NCBI GenBank assembly: GCA_001770935.1
Contig: MESI01000112.1
Location: 1-50,651, forward strand
Length of the DNA stretch: 50,651 nucleotides
DNA from: Burkholderiales bacterium RIFCSPLOWO2_12_FULL_61_40
GTDB taxonomy: Bacteria; Pseudomonadota; Gammaproteobacteria; Burkholderiales; Burkholderiaceae_C
Direction of reading: 5' to 3'
Part shown: piece by piece, positions 26,625-36,316 of the stretch
How the letters are laid out: each line of letters starts with the position of its first letter
How positions within the stretch are numbered: position 1 is the first letter of the stretch
Translations under genes and position numbers: made by a program
Notes under the pieces: model-generated
The model's input: the letters and a program-made list of their open reading frames with translations, nothing else
What the model was told of the DNA's origin: nothing
The model's database searches: none

Positions 26625-26918
26625 TCAGGCGGCCACCGTGATGCCGGCGCCATGCGCACGGCGGGCAGGACGAACGACGATTTTCACCTGCTGATCAAGC
26701 GATACAAGCGCCTGCATCAGGCGTTCAAGTGAGATGTTCTGGAGTTTGTACTGACGCAACTGTGACACCTTGGGCTGCGTCATGCCGGTGATGCCCGCCG
26801 CCTGGGTTTGGCTCAACCCCCGCTTTTCGATCAGTTCATTGAGCTTCACGGCGAGCACAGCCTTTGCCGACAACTCCTCTGCGCCATCGAACTCAGAATC
26901 AGTCAAATTTCTATCCAT
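26625..26918 (-). CDS. XRE/HigA-like regulator, first gene of the ABC-3C operon
   Basis: The 97-residue protein (ATG 26918) contains a helix-turn-helix (VLAVKLNELIEKRGLSQTQAAGITGMTQPKVSQLRQYKLQN) like that of HigA2-type antitoxins with the DSEFDGAEELSAKA leader. No RelE/HigB toxin gene is adjacent: upstream is only 230 bases of non-coding DNA, then an IS remnant. Downstream, after 37 bases, come the three ABC-3C genes. It probably represses the defence operon in the manner of an orphan antitoxin. An alternative ATG at 26951 would add 11 residues (MIVQSKESPKG). Confidence 0.75.
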   Translation of the reverse strand: MDRNLTDSEFDGAEELSAKAVLAVKLNELIEKRGLSQTQAAGITGMTQPKVSQLRQYKLQNISLERLMQALVSLDQQVKIVVRPARRAHGAGITVAA

Positions 26919-27127
26919 TCCCTTGGGGCTTTCTTTACTTTGCACAATCATCTCCCGCTGAATCCGTACTGGGCAATAACAGTCTTCTACCGCTATGCTA
27001 CCAGGAGCCCATTCGGACAACGTCACGCGTCAGATTTTGGCTTCTTCCCAACCGCATGCAGACACGAACCGAATCACCCACCTGCACAGTGTAAACCGAG
27101 CAGAAAGTATCATTCCTTCAGTTTGAA

Positions 27128-27157
27128 ATTATATCTGTTCGGGAATAAGTGGGGCAA
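27128..27157 (-). promoter_or_regulatory. Promoter candidate for the XRE/ABC-3C operon
   Basis: The minus strand shows TATAAT (27133-27128), preceded after 18 bases by TTGCCC (27157-27152), a fair sigma-70-type pair. It would give a leader of about 200 bases before the regulator's start codon. The -35 half lies at the edge of the IS5-like remnant. Confidence 0.35.
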
Positions 27158-27184
27158 CTTAGCGCCTATTTTTCAGTAGGCTTG

Positions 27185-27640
27185 TGGGATCTTGAATTTT
27201 CCGAGGGCGCTGGCATTCCTGTTGCCGTGAACATGGAAGGTGCGAATCGCCATGACATGAAGCTGGTGCAAAGCACGCTGGACGCCAGCATGACCGAGCG
27301 GCCAGCGCCTACCGAAGACAAGCCCCAGGGACTGTGCCTGGACAAGGGCTACGATTTTGATGAAGTGCGCGACATCGTCAAGGAGTTTGGATTCACGGCG
27401 CACATCCGCGCCAGGGGCGAAGAGGCCCAAGCGATCAAGAAGGAAGTCGGCTTCAAGGCCCGGCGCTGGGTGGTGGAGCGCACGCATAGCTGGATGAATC
27501 GGTTTTGCCGGATTTTGGTGCGATGGGAGAAGCTGCCGGAGACCTTTCTGGCCATGCTGCACCTGGCCTGTGCCGTTATTACTTGGCGGGCCACGGGCCT
27601 ACTGAAACAGGCTCTTGATAGTCAGAACTCCTGCTCATGA
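27185..27640 (+). pseudogene. IS5-family transposase, C-terminal remnant
   Basis: Only the second half of a DDE transposase is present. It begins near DLEFSEGAGIPVAVNMEGANRHD, includes the second catalytic aspartate in LDKGYDFDEVRD and the glutamate in RRWVVERTHSWMNRF, and ends TWRATGLLKQ. The first aspartate and the N-terminal helix-turn-helix are missing, since sequence before about 27180 is not transposase-like. It resembles IS5-group (IS427/IS1031-like) elements. It separates the ABC-3C operon from the large helicase gene and marks past insertion or deletion at this site. Confidence 0.85.
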
Positions 27641-27735
27641 GAATGCGCCCATGCGCCCAAGTATTTCCAGACCATCAGAGAAATTTGTAGTAACGTTCTT
27701 CGCGCGTCACAATGGGGCCAAAAAGGAGAACGTGC

Positions 27736-30700
27736 ATGACAAGGGAGTCAGGTCAATCGACAGAGGCTAATACGCCTGAAAATTCTGCTGTTTCCGAGGT
27801 GCTGCCGCCAAAAGTTCGGATGCAGATAAGCGCCGCGAAAAAACTGAACCTCGCAGCCTTTCAGAACGCGGTACCCGCGTTGCTTGAGCTGGCCGTGGTC
27901 AACGACACGGCATCCCAGCTCGCCGAGTTGACGATTCATCTGACTTCCGAGCCCGCCTTCGTGAAACCACGAACGTGGAACCTCGACTCGGTGGGTCCCG
28001 GAGAAAGTTATCACCTGTCTGACCTGGATGTCCGATTGGACGGCGCATTGTTCTCGCGTCTGACGGAAGCAGAGCCTGCAGTACTTCGTTTCGAACTCAG
28101 AAGCGCCAAGCAACCCGACGTCGTGCTGGCCGAGCACGAATCGAATGTCGAACTTCTGGCTCGCAACCAGTGGGGCGGGATCGGCAAGCTGCCCGAAATG
28201 GTTGCGGCATTCGTTCAGCCGAATGACCCCGCCGTGGACCGCCTGCTGAAGGGCGCGGCATTGTCTTTGCAAGCGGTCGGCAAATCGGGATCGATAGACG
28301 GCTACACCCAAGGCCCCAAGCGGGCATGGGAACTGGCCTCTGCGATCTGGGCCGCGGTCCTTCATCGCAAGCTCAACTACGCGCTGCCACCTGCCAGCTT
28401 CGAACACACCGGGCAAAAGGTCCGCAGCCCGAGCCAAATCCTGGACGCCGGCATTGCCACCTGCTTCGACACCACCCTGCTGTTTGCCGCCTGCCTGGAG
28501 CAGGCCAACCTGAACCCCCTGCTGGTATTCGCCAAAGGCCATTCCTTTGTCGGCTTCTGGTTGCGGGACGAAGAGTTCTCGTCAGCAGTTGTGGACGACG
28601 TCACGGCACTGCGCACGCGCATCAAGCTGCAGGAAATGGTCGTTTTCGAAACCACACTCGCCGCTCAAGGCCAGCCGGTGGGTTTCAGCCAAGCCATCGC
28701 CAACGCCAACCGCCAGCTTTCCGAGGAAGAGGAAGACAAGTTCGAGCTGGTCGTCGATGTGAAGCGCGCCCGCATGTCGCGCATCAAGCCACTGGCCCAG
28801 GCCCAAACGGTCGCGGCCCCGGTGCCACTCACAGAGGAGCCCGAGCCAGCCATCACGCTCGAAGAAGCACCGGACCTGCCCGACGAGGTCGCGACCGACA
28901 CGCCCTCCGCCGAACTCGACCCCAAGGACCGCCTCGCACGCTGGCAACGCAAACTGCTCGATCTCTCGTTGCGAAACGCGTTGCTGAATTTCAAGCAGGG
29001 AAAGAAATCCATGCTGTTGGACGTGGCTGCGCCCGCGCTGGAAGACACCTTGGCAGACGGGCAAACGATCAAGCTTCTGCCCAGCCCGGAACTGATGCAG
29101 GGCCACGACCCTCGGAGCCAGCAACTGCACGAAGCCAGAAACCTTGAAGACCTTCGCAAGGCGCATGCGGCCGATGCGCTGAAACGCCGCGAGGTGTTCA
29201 TCCGGTTGGAGTCACAGGAACTGGAAGGTCGACTGGTCGATTTGTACCGAGGGGCCCGCAGCGCGATGCAAGAGGGTGGAGCCAACACACTCTTCGTCGC
29301 ATTGGGTTTCCTGGTCTGGAGCCGACCCGACAAGCCGGATCACCGGGTCAAAGCGCCCTTGATCCTGCTGCCCATCACGCTGAACCGCAAAAGCGCTCGC
29401 TCGGGGTTCACGCTGCAAGAGCATGAAGACGAGGCGCTGTTCAATCCAACGCTGGTCGAAATGCTTCGGCAGGACTTCCAACTGGAGTTGGGCATTGCCG
29501 CTGGCGACCTGCCGCGTGATGAGTCCGGTCTGGACATTGCCGGTATCTGGAAACGTGTTCGCAGCGCCATCAAAGACATCCGAGGCTGGGAAGTCAGCGA
29601 AGACGTCGTGTTGTCGATGTTCTCCTTTGCCAAATACCTGATGTGGAAGGATTTGTCTGACCGCACTGACGACTTGCGCAAGTCGCCGGTGGTGGCGCAC
29701 CTGATCGACACACCGCGTGAGCCCTACCCGTCCACAACGCCTTTCCCCGAGACCCGCAGGCTGGACTCAGACTACCCGCCGCAGCAGGTGTTCAGCCCAC
29801 TCCCCGCCGACTCGTCCCAGCTGTCTGCCGTCATGGCTGCAGCCGGAGGCAAAGACTTCGTGTTGATCGGTCCGCCGGGCACAGGCAAGAGCCAGACCAT
29901 CGCGAACCTGATCGCTCAGTGTCTGGCCGAAGGCAAGCGTGTGCTTTTTGTGGCCGAAAAGATCGCAGCGCTGGATGTGGTCTTCCGCCGCCTGCGCGAA
30001 GTGGGACTGGGAGAGTTCTGCCTCGAACTGCATTCGAACAAGAGTCGCAAGCTCGACGTATTGAGCCAGCTCCAGAAGTCCTGGGAATCGAAGGGTGACG
30101 TGGATGCTGCCACCTGGGAAGCCAAGGCACGGCAACTGGGACAGGTGCGCGAGCAACTGTCCACCTACGTTGAGCGACTCCACCAGCGCCACGGCAACGG
30201 CTGGACGATCTTCAAAGCCATCGGGTGCGTTGTCGGCGGCGATGCGCTATCGGACCTGCGATTCAGCTGGGCGTCTCCCCGTGCACACGACGAAGCTGCG
30301 CTGACCGCGCTGCGCGATCTTGCGGGCCGTTTGCAGGCCAACGCGGCGGCGGTCGGTGCTGACCAGCTGTTGACTGGCGCGCTGGTGCCGGTGCACGCCA
30401 CCGATTGGTCCGCCAAGTGGCAGCAGGAGATGGTGAGGTCCGCGCAAACGCTGCAGACCGCCAGCCATGGCTTTCTGGCTGCAGCGCAAGGCCTGGGGCA
30501 AATGCTCGGCATGGAATGGCCGACGCTGCAGCGGCAGACACGGTCCGCCATCGGTGTGCTCACGAAGGTTTTGCCGCAGGCATCGGCCCAGGACTGGAGC
30601 TTCTGCGCGCTGCCGGACAGCGACACCGTGTGTGCGGCGTTGAAGGCCGGCAACGACCTGCTCGGTCAACACGGTGTGCTCTCTTCGAAGATGTCCGCCC

Positions 30701-33700
30701 CGTGGTCGACCGAGCAGCAGGCTCGCCTGGCCCAGGCACTCGACCTGCTCGACAAGCGCCGCAACTTGCACATGGAACTCGGAACGCCATGGCCTCCTGC
30801 GGTCAGCGACGAGATCGAGCGCGGCGTGCAGTGGATCGAAGAGATGGGTCAACTGCGCGCAAGCCTCTCCGTCAAATACGGTGCCGGTGTGGGGCAGCTC
30901 AATGTGGCGCAACTGCAGCGCGATTGGGCCAAGGCCGACAAGGCGTTCTGGCCCATGTCGTGGTTGGGTAAGCGCAAGGTGCGTGGTGCGCTGGAGGCCG
31001 TCATCGAAGGCACCGGGGAACCACGCGTCGCCGACGATCTGTCCGCGCTGGTGCGCATCAAAAGCCTGCGCGAAGAGGTCCAGCAACTGAACCCCGGCGC
31101 CGCCGCTGAAGGATTGTGGGCGGGGGGCAAGACCCGAACCGATCACGCCCGCAGCGCCTTGAAGGCCAACGCCGCGCTGCATGCCGCGCGGATGCACAAA
31201 CCCTTTTCCCTGGACGGACTGGAAGCCGCCACCGAAGGCTATTGCGGCGAACGCTGGACCCGCGAGGCCCAAGGCCTGAAAGCCCTGTTGGACCTGGATC
31301 ACCGCCTGGCCGAGTGCGCGCAGCTATCAGAAAGCAGCCAAGGACTTTGGAAAGGCCATGACACCGACAGCGCAATGCTCCGTGCCGCGCTGGCGTTTGA
31401 ACGCGAACGCCTGGGCTTGCTGCAGAGGGGCCAGCTGCAAACACCGCACCCGGATGTGGCCGAAGGCGGTTGCGGACCCGTCTTACAGCAACAGCATGCG
31501 CTCTTGCAGACGCGCGGTGCGGTCGAAACCCGGCTGCTGTCCATGAGCGGCCTGGCTGCCGAATGCCCAGGTGTCTGGACTGCACTGGATAGCGACCGCG
31601 ATGGCATTGAGCGTGTGCTGAAGTTCCACGCGTCTCTGAAGGCTGGCCTGTCGGGCCTCGGGTTGGAACCCTCTTCGCTTGCGCAGGCGCGGCGAAGCCT
31701 GCACCAGGTGCTGGGCACCCGCCGCGCAGAACTGGGCGACACGGCCCTGATGGGCCAGGCCTGTCACCAGGTGCTGGCGCAGTTGGCAGAGCTCAACGCG
31801 GCGACAGACCAGTTTTGCAACACCGCCGCTCAACCAGAAAACGTGCGTCGCGCATTCGCCGACCTGGCGCCGGCCGACTTGGCGGAAGCTGCTGCGCGGT
31901 TGGAGTGCGGTCACCAAGGCCTGCACGCGTGGTGCGCCTGGCGCCACGCACAGGCCGACGCACGCAATGCAGGCCTGTCCACGCTGGTGAGCGCCATTGA
32001 GGCGGGTGACCTGACCCCGGCGCAAGTGCCCACCGCATTCGAGGTGAGCTACGCCCGCTGGTGGCTGGCCGAAGCGGTGGACGAGGACGAGGTGCTCAAG
32101 CGGTTTGTCTCAGCAGAGCACGAACTTCGCATCAAAGAGTTCCGCGCCTTGGATGACGAGTTCACCAAGGTGTCTCGCGAGTGGATACGGGCCAAGCTGT
32201 GCGCCAACCTGCCAGCGACCGACAGCATCCAGCGCAACAGCGAGTGGGGCATCCTGCGCCACGAGATCACCAAGAAGAAGCAGCACAAGCCGCTGCGCCA
32301 ACTGCTGCAAGAGATCCCGTCGGTGGTGCTTCGGCTGACCCCGTGCCTGTTGATGAGCCCGCTGTCGATCGCGCAGTACCTTTCGGCCGAGGCCAGCAAC
32401 TTCGACCTGGTGGTGTTCGACGAAGCGTCTCAAATCCCGGTGTGGGACGCCATCGGCGCCATGGCCCGCGGCAAGCAGGTGGTGATGGTGGGAGACCCGA
32501 AACAACTGCCACCCACCAACTTCTTCGGCCGCAGCGACAGCACCGACGGTGACGACGACGTCGTGGAAGGCGACCTGGAAAGCATTCTCGACGAGTGCCT
32601 GGGTGCCAGCCTGCCCACGCGCAACCTGTCTTGGCACTACCGCTCGCGCCACGAGAGCCTGATCGCCTTCAGCAACCACCGCTACTACGGAGGTGGATTG
32701 GTCACCTTTCCGTCGCCCGTCACCGACGACCGGGCCGTCAGCTTTCACCTCGTGAAGGGGCGCTACGAAAAAGGCGGCGCTCGCATCAACCAACCGGAGG
32801 CCCTGGCCCTGGTGGCCGATCTGGTGAGTCGACTCAAGCGCCCAGGCTTTCGGGAGTCGGGCCTGACCATCGGTGTGGTGACCTTCAACTCGGAGCAGCA
32901 AGGCCTGATCGAAGACTTGCTTGATGGGGAGCGTCGCAAAGACCCCGGCTTGGAACCCTACTTTTCCGAAATGGAGCTCGAACCGGTGTTCGTGAAGAAC
33001 CTGGAGAGCGTGCAGGGTGACGAGCGCGACATCATGTATTTTTCTATCACCTACGGGCCGGACATGACCGGTGCCGTGTCGATGAACTTCGGCCCACTGA
33101 ACCGCGACGGCGGCGAGCGGCGCTTGAACGTGGCCGTGACGCGCGCCCGGCATGAACTGCGCGTGTTCTCCAGCCTGCGTGGCGAGCAGATGGATCTGTC
33201 GCGCACCAAGGCGAACGGCGTGACGGACCTGAAGCACTTCCTGGAGTTTGCAGAATTCGGGCCGCGTGCACTGGCCGAAGCACACCACGGCAGCCTGGGC
33301 GATTTCGAGAGCCCTTTCGAAGCCAGCGTGGCCAAGGCCTTGGGCCGAAAAGGTTGGCAGGTGCACACCCAGATCGGCGCATCTTCATTCCGCCTGGACC
33401 TTGGCGTGGTGCACCCCGACTTTGCGGGCCGCTACCTCGCGGGGGTGGAATGCGACGGCGCCACCTACCACCGCTCCGCCACCGCGCGCGACCGGGACAA
33501 GTTGCGCGAACTGGTGCTGCGCGGCCTGGGCTGGGAGATCGTGCGCATCTGGTCCACCGACTGGTGGGTGAACCCCGGCGGTACGCTGGAACGCGTGCAT
33601 GCCGCGCTGACCGCGTTGCTCGAAAAGGACCGGGAACGCCAAGCCGCCGAAGCCAAGGCCACACCCGAAGACGCGGTCCCCGCGCCGAGTGACGACGAAG

Positions 33701-34395
33701 CAACGCCCAGTCTGCAGGTGATCAACGAGGCAGATGCAGCCATCGCGCGTGCGGCGGCAGGTCTGCCGCCCCTGGCCGACGGTGCCCGTGAAGAAGCGGA
33801 CGAGGCAACCGAAGCGGTCTACGCCCGGTCGGCATCCACGCCGTCAATACCCGTCATTGGGAGCGCCGACCCTCATAGGAATCGCCGATTCCAGGCATCA
33901 CAGCCCACCGACGCGGTGCCACCCGGCGCCATCTCAGCTGACCTGTTCTACGACACCAGCTACGACGCGGTGTTGCAGCCGATGGTGGAGTGGGTGGTGC
34001 AGCACGAAGGGCCGGTGCTGGATGCCGTGGTGGCGCGGCGCATCGCGCGGGCCCATGGGTTCCAGCGCACGGGAAGCCGGATTCAGGATCGGGTGGAGCA
34101 GATCGCGCGGCGGCTGTTTGATGCGACAGAGGAGGCTGGCGGCACGTTCTATTGGCCGCGAGGCATTGACACCCAAACCGGGTTTGCTTTCCGTTGGCCA
34201 TCAGGTGAGGACAGCGCGCGCGGCGTCGAAGAAATCTGCGAACCGGAGTTGGTGTCGCTGGCGCGGTGGGTGCTCGGCAGAGGGTGGTCTGGAGAAGAGG
34301 CTCTCGTTGCCATGGCGCGTGAGATTGGGCTGCTGAAGCTCAGGGCGACGAGTAGGGGGCGGTTGGAGGCAGCGTTGGCCGCTTCAACGACATAA
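27736..34395 (+). CDS. Giant DUF4011/DUF3320-type helicase-nuclease (anti-phage candidate)
   Basis: The 2219-residue protein starts at ATG 27736, eight bases after AAAAGGAG. The N-terminal third contains a transglutaminase-like core: C243 in GIATCFDTTLLFAACLE, H269 in AKGHSFVGFWL, and acidic residues at 278-280. The DUF4011 region (LARWQRKLLDLSLRNALLNF) follows. The SF1 helicase has Walker A GPPGTGKS (712-719), DEAS at 1562-1565, GDPKQLPPT at 1586 and VAVTRARHE at 1799. A Vsr/MTES_1575-like nuclease follows (FRLDLGVVH, GVECDGATYH, RIWSTDWW, about 1855-1950), then a DUF3320-like C-terminal region. DUF4011-helicase-Vsr proteins have been reported as single-gene anti-phage systems (Hhe, as I recall). 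It stands alone beside the ABC-3C operon. Confidence 0.88.
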   Translation: MTRESGQSTEANTPENSAVSEVLPPKVRMQISAAKKLNLAAFQNAVPALLELAVVNDTASQLAELTIHLTSEPAFVKPRTWNLDSVGPGESYHLSDLDVRLDGALFSRLTEAEPAVLRFELRSAKQPDVVLAEHESNVELLARNQWGGIGKLPEMVAAFVQPNDPAVDRLLKGAALSLQAVGKSGSIDGYTQGPKRAWELASAIWAAVLHRKLNYALPPASFEHTGQKVRSPSQILDAGIATCFDTTLLFAACLEQANLNPLLVFAKGHSFVGFWLRDEEFSSAVVDDVTALRTRIKLQEMVVFETTLAAQGQPVGFSQAIANANRQLSEEEEDKFELVVDVKRARMSRIKPLAQAQTVAAPVPLTEEPEPAITLEEAPDLPDEVATDTPSAELDPKDRLARWQRKLLDLSLRNALLNFKQGKKSMLLDVAAPALEDTLADGQTIKLLPSPELMQGHDPRSQQLHEARNLEDLRKAHAADALKRREVFIRLESQELEGRLVDLYRGARSAMQEGGANTLFVALGFLVWSRPDKPDHRVKAPLILLPITLNRKSARSGFTLQEHEDEALFNPTLVEMLRQDFQLELGIAAGDLPRDESGLDIAGIWKRVRSAIKDIRGWEVSEDVVLSMFSFAKYLMWKDLSDRTDDLRKSPVVAHLIDTPREPYPSTTPFPETRRLDSDYPPQQVFSPLPADSSQLSAVMAAAGGKDFVLIGPPGTGKSQTIANLIAQCLAEGKRVLFVAEKIAALDVVFRRLREVGLGEFCLELHSNKSRKLDVLSQLQKSWESKGDVDAATWEAKARQLGQVREQLSTYVERLHQRHGNGWTIFKAIGCVVGGDALSDLRFSWASPRAHDEAALTALRDLAGRLQANAAAVGADQLLTGALVPVHATDWSAKWQQEMVRSAQTLQTASHGFLAAAQGLGQMLGMEWPTLQRQTRSAIGVLTKVLPQASAQDWSFCALPDSDTVCAALKAGNDLLGQHGVLSSKMSAPWSTEQQARLAQALDLLDKRRNLHMELGTPWPPAVSDEIERGVQWIEEMGQLRASLSVKYGAGVGQLNVAQLQRDWAKADKAFWPMSWLGKRKVRGALEAVIEGTGEPRVADDLSALVRIKSLREEVQQLNPGAAAEGLWAGGKTRTDHARSALKANAALHAARMHKPFSLDGLEAATEGYCGERWTREAQGLKALLDLDHRLAECAQLSESSQGLWKGHDTDSAMLRAALAFERERLGLLQRGQLQTPHPDVAEGGCGPVLQQQHALLQTRGAVETRLLSMSGLAAECPGVWTALDSDRDGIERVLKFHASLKAGLSGLGLEPSSLAQARRSLHQVLGTRRAELGDTALMGQACHQVLAQLAELNAATDQFCNTAAQPENVRRAFADLAPADLAEAAARLECGHQGLHAWCAWRHAQADARNAGLSTLVSAIEAGDLTPAQVPTAFEVSYARWWLAEAVDEDEVLKRFVSAEHELRIKEFRALDDEFTKVSREWIRAKLCANLPATDSIQRNSEWGILRHEITKKKQHKPLRQLLQEIPSVVLRLTPCLLMSPLSIAQYLSAEASNFDLVVFDEASQIPVWDAIGAMARGKQVVMVGDPKQLPPTNFFGRSDSTDGDDDVVEGDLESILDECLGASLPTRNLSWHYRSRHESLIAFSNHRYYGGGLVTFPSPVTDDRAVSFHLVKGRYEKGGARINQPEALALVADLVSRLKRPGFRESGLTIGVVTFNSEQQGLIEDLLDGERRKDPGLEPYFSEMELEPVFVKNLESVQGDERDIMYFSITYGPDMTGAVSMNFGPLNRDGGERRLNVAVTRARHELRVFSSLRGEQMDLSRTKANGVTDLKHFLEFAEFGPRALAEAHHGSLGDFESPFEASVAKALGRKGWQVHTQIGASSFRLDLGVVHPDFAGRYLAGVECDGATYHRSATARDRDKLRELVLRGLGWEIVRIWSTDWWVNPGGTLERVHAALTALLEKDRERQAAEAKATPEDAVPAPSDDEATPSLQVINEADAAIARAAAGLPPLADGAREEADEATEAVYARSASTPSIPVIGSADPHRNRRFQASQPTDAVPPGAISADLFYDTSYDAVLQPMVEWVVQHEGPVLDAVVARRIARAHGFQRTGSRIQDRVEQIARRLFDATEEAGGTFYWPRGIDTQTGFAFRWPSGEDSARGVEEICEPELVSLARWVLGRGWSGEEALVAMAREIGLLKLRATSRGRLEAALAASTT

Positions 34396-34496
34396 ATTGA
34401 AACGCTACAAGGCTGCTCCGGGGCCATCCATGTCAACGGAAAAACGCCCAGTCGCCCTAGCCGTCGCCCCACACAGACTTCACATCCATTGCAATA

Positions 34497-34536
34497 GCCG
34501 GGTGGGCTTGGTCAGGTACACATCCGCGCCGGTGGC
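34497..34536 (-). repeat. 40-bp exact copy of an internal part of the response regulator gene
   Basis: Identical to 37365-37404 and in the same direction; similarity continues for about six more bases. In the regulator's frame it encodes GYATGADVYLTKPTR, part of the receiver domain with the conserved lysine. Here it lies across the 3' end of arsA and the adjacent intergenic DNA, outside any receiver gene. The two copies bracket arsA and arsD. Confidence 0.85.
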
Positions 34537-36296
34537 ATACCCGCACGCGATAACTGTAAAAGCCGCTCCACCCCCACAGGCTCCGTGGCCAAAAGGGGGA
34601 CCAGTGCGTAGCGTGTTGCGTGCCGCCCGGCGACCAGTGCGATTTCTGCGCGTTCTTTTTGAGAACGTTCCCGCAGCAAGGGCGAGGTCACGGTGGACGC
34701 CGCCACACTGTTGTTGATGATCCATGCCCAGGACTCAATGCCAGCCCGTCTCAAATCGGCTTGCAGATGCGCGGCCTCCAGCACGGGGGTGGTTTCGGCC
34801 AGGGTGACAATCAACACTTTGGTCCGCTGGGTATCTTGCAACTGCATCATGGGGGTGCTGAAGTGCACTCCCGTGCCGCCCATTTGACGCACGATGTCGC
34901 GGTGGTAGGCCCCTGTGGCATCCAGTAGCAACAGGGTATGCCCGGTCGGCGCCGTGTCCATTACCACGAATTTTTTACCCGCCTCACGAATGACCCGTGA
35001 AAACGCCTGAAAGACCGCTATTTCTTCCGTGCAGGGGGAGCGCAAATCCTCTTCCAGCAAAGCCCGTCCCTGGGCATCGAGCTTGGCCCCTTTGGTTTGG
35101 AGAATCTGTTGGCGGTATTGCTCGGTGACCTCGTGGGGGTCAATGCGGCTCACCGTCAGGTGCTCCAAGGTTCCCTGCAACGTTTCCGTCAGGTGCGCAG
35201 CCGGGTCCGAAGTGGTCAGGTGAACGGGTAATCCGCGTTGTGCAAGCTCCACCGCCACCGCTGCCGCCAGCGTGGTTTTTCCCACGCCCCCTTTGCCCAT
35301 GAGCATGACCAGTCCATGGCCGTCTTTGGCAATGCCATCCACCAGTGCGGACAGGCTCGGCGCCGCGAGGGGTACATCTTCCTCGGGGCTCTTTTGGGGA
35401 GCCAGGGGCGCAGCCAGTGCGAGCATTTGGCGCAATGCGTCCAGTCCAACCAGGTTGAAGGGTTTGAGTTCAATGCGGTCCGTGGGCAGACCCAGGAGGT
35501 CCGATGGCATGTTGGCCAGCGCCTGCGACTCCCTCGCACAAATGGCTTGCGCCAGCGGATCTGCCCCCGCTGCGTGGTGGGGAAACACCCCATTGATGAC
35601 GAGGTACTGTTGGGCCAACCCAATGGCGGCCAGTTCGGCATGGGTTCTGGCCGCTTCCCGCAGTGTTGCGGGCTGCGCACGCGACACCAGGACCAGACGG
35701 GTTCTCTGCGGATTGGCCAAGGCATCGACTGCGGCCTTGTATTGCGTACGTTGCTTTTCCAGTCCCGCCAGGGGGCCCAGGCAGGACGCGTCGCCCTTTC
35801 CCGCTTCCAGAAAGCCGCTCCACGCGCCTGGCAATTGCAGGAGACGGATGGTGTGCCCGGTGGGTGCGGTATCGAAAACAATGTGGTCATACTGCGCGTC
35901 CAGGGCGGGGTCCGTCAGCAGGGCCGTGAACTCGTCAAAAGCGGCGATCTCGGTGGTACAGGCACCGGAAAGCTGTTCTTCAATGCCCTTGACGATGCTG
36001 TCGGGCAAGACCCCGCGCACGGGGCCCACGATGCGGTCGCGGTAAGCCTGTGCGGCACCCTGCGGGTCAATTTCCAGTGCCGCAAGATTCGCAACGGCAG
36101 CGATGGCGGTGATGTGGTTGCCGATGGTGATGCCGAAGACCTGGCCTACGTTGGAGGCAGGGTCGGTGCTGACCAGCAGGACACGTTTGCCCGCGTCTGC
36201 CAATTGGATGGCGGTTGCGCAAGCGATGGAGGTTTTTCCGACACCGCCTTTGCCTGTAAAAAAGAGAAAACGCGGCGCGTTGCCGATGAACTGCAT
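34512..36296 (-). CDS. arsA: Arsenite-stimulated ATPase
   Basis: The 594-residue protein has two ATPase halves, each with the deviant Walker A GKGGVGKT (residues 15-22 and again near 335) and the DTAPTGHTLRLL-type segment. The three cysteines that bind arsenite in ArsA are present in context: SGACTTEIAAF, GDASCLGPL and RSPCTEEIAVF. It would power arsenite efflux by an ArsB- or Acr3-type pump, but none lies in the window. It follows arsD (21-base gap). ATG 36311 (MHRHTMQF) is a possible longer start. The last residues (AGMPPARMCT) are read from the 40-bp receiver-gene copy, so the natural C-terminus may have been replaced. Confidence 0.93.
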   Translation of the reverse strand: MQFIGNAPRFLFFTGKGGVGKTSIACATAIQLADAGKRVLLVSTDPASNVGQVFGITIGNHITAIAAVANLAALEIDPQGAAQAYRDRIVGPVRGVLPDSIVKGIEEQLSGACTTEIAAFDEFTALLTDPALDAQYDHIVFDTAPTGHTIRLLQLPGAWSGFLEAGKGDASCLGPLAGLEKQRTQYKAAVDALANPQRTRLVLVSRAQPATLREAARTHAELAAIGLAQQYLVINGVFPHHAAGADPLAQAICARESQALANMPSDLLGLPTDRIELKPFNLVGLDALRQMLALAAPLAPQKSPEEDVPLAAPSLSALVDGIAKDGHGLVMLMGKGGVGKTTLAAAVAVELAQRGLPVHLTTSDPAAHLTETLQGTLEHLTVSRIDPHEVTEQYRQQILQTKGAKLDAQGRALLEEDLRSPCTEEIAVFQAFSRVIREAGKKFVVMDTAPTGHTLLLLDATGAYHRDIVRQMGGTGVHFSTPMMQLQDTQRTKVLIVTLAETTPVLEAAHLQADLRRAGIESWAWIINNSVAASTVTSPLLRERSQKERAEIALVAGRHATRYALVPLLATEPVGVERLLQLSRAGMPPARMCT

Positions 36297-36316
36297 GGTG
36301 TGACGATGCATGGCGT

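Noticed and set aside
32110..33366. A 418-codon minus-strand open frame
   Set aside because: It is antisense to the helicase motifs of the large defence gene.
34641..34654. A 14-base match to the conserved hairpin loop (GATTTCTGCGCGTT)
   Set aside because: It lies inside arsA coding sequence with no flanking inverted repeat, so it is most likely chance.
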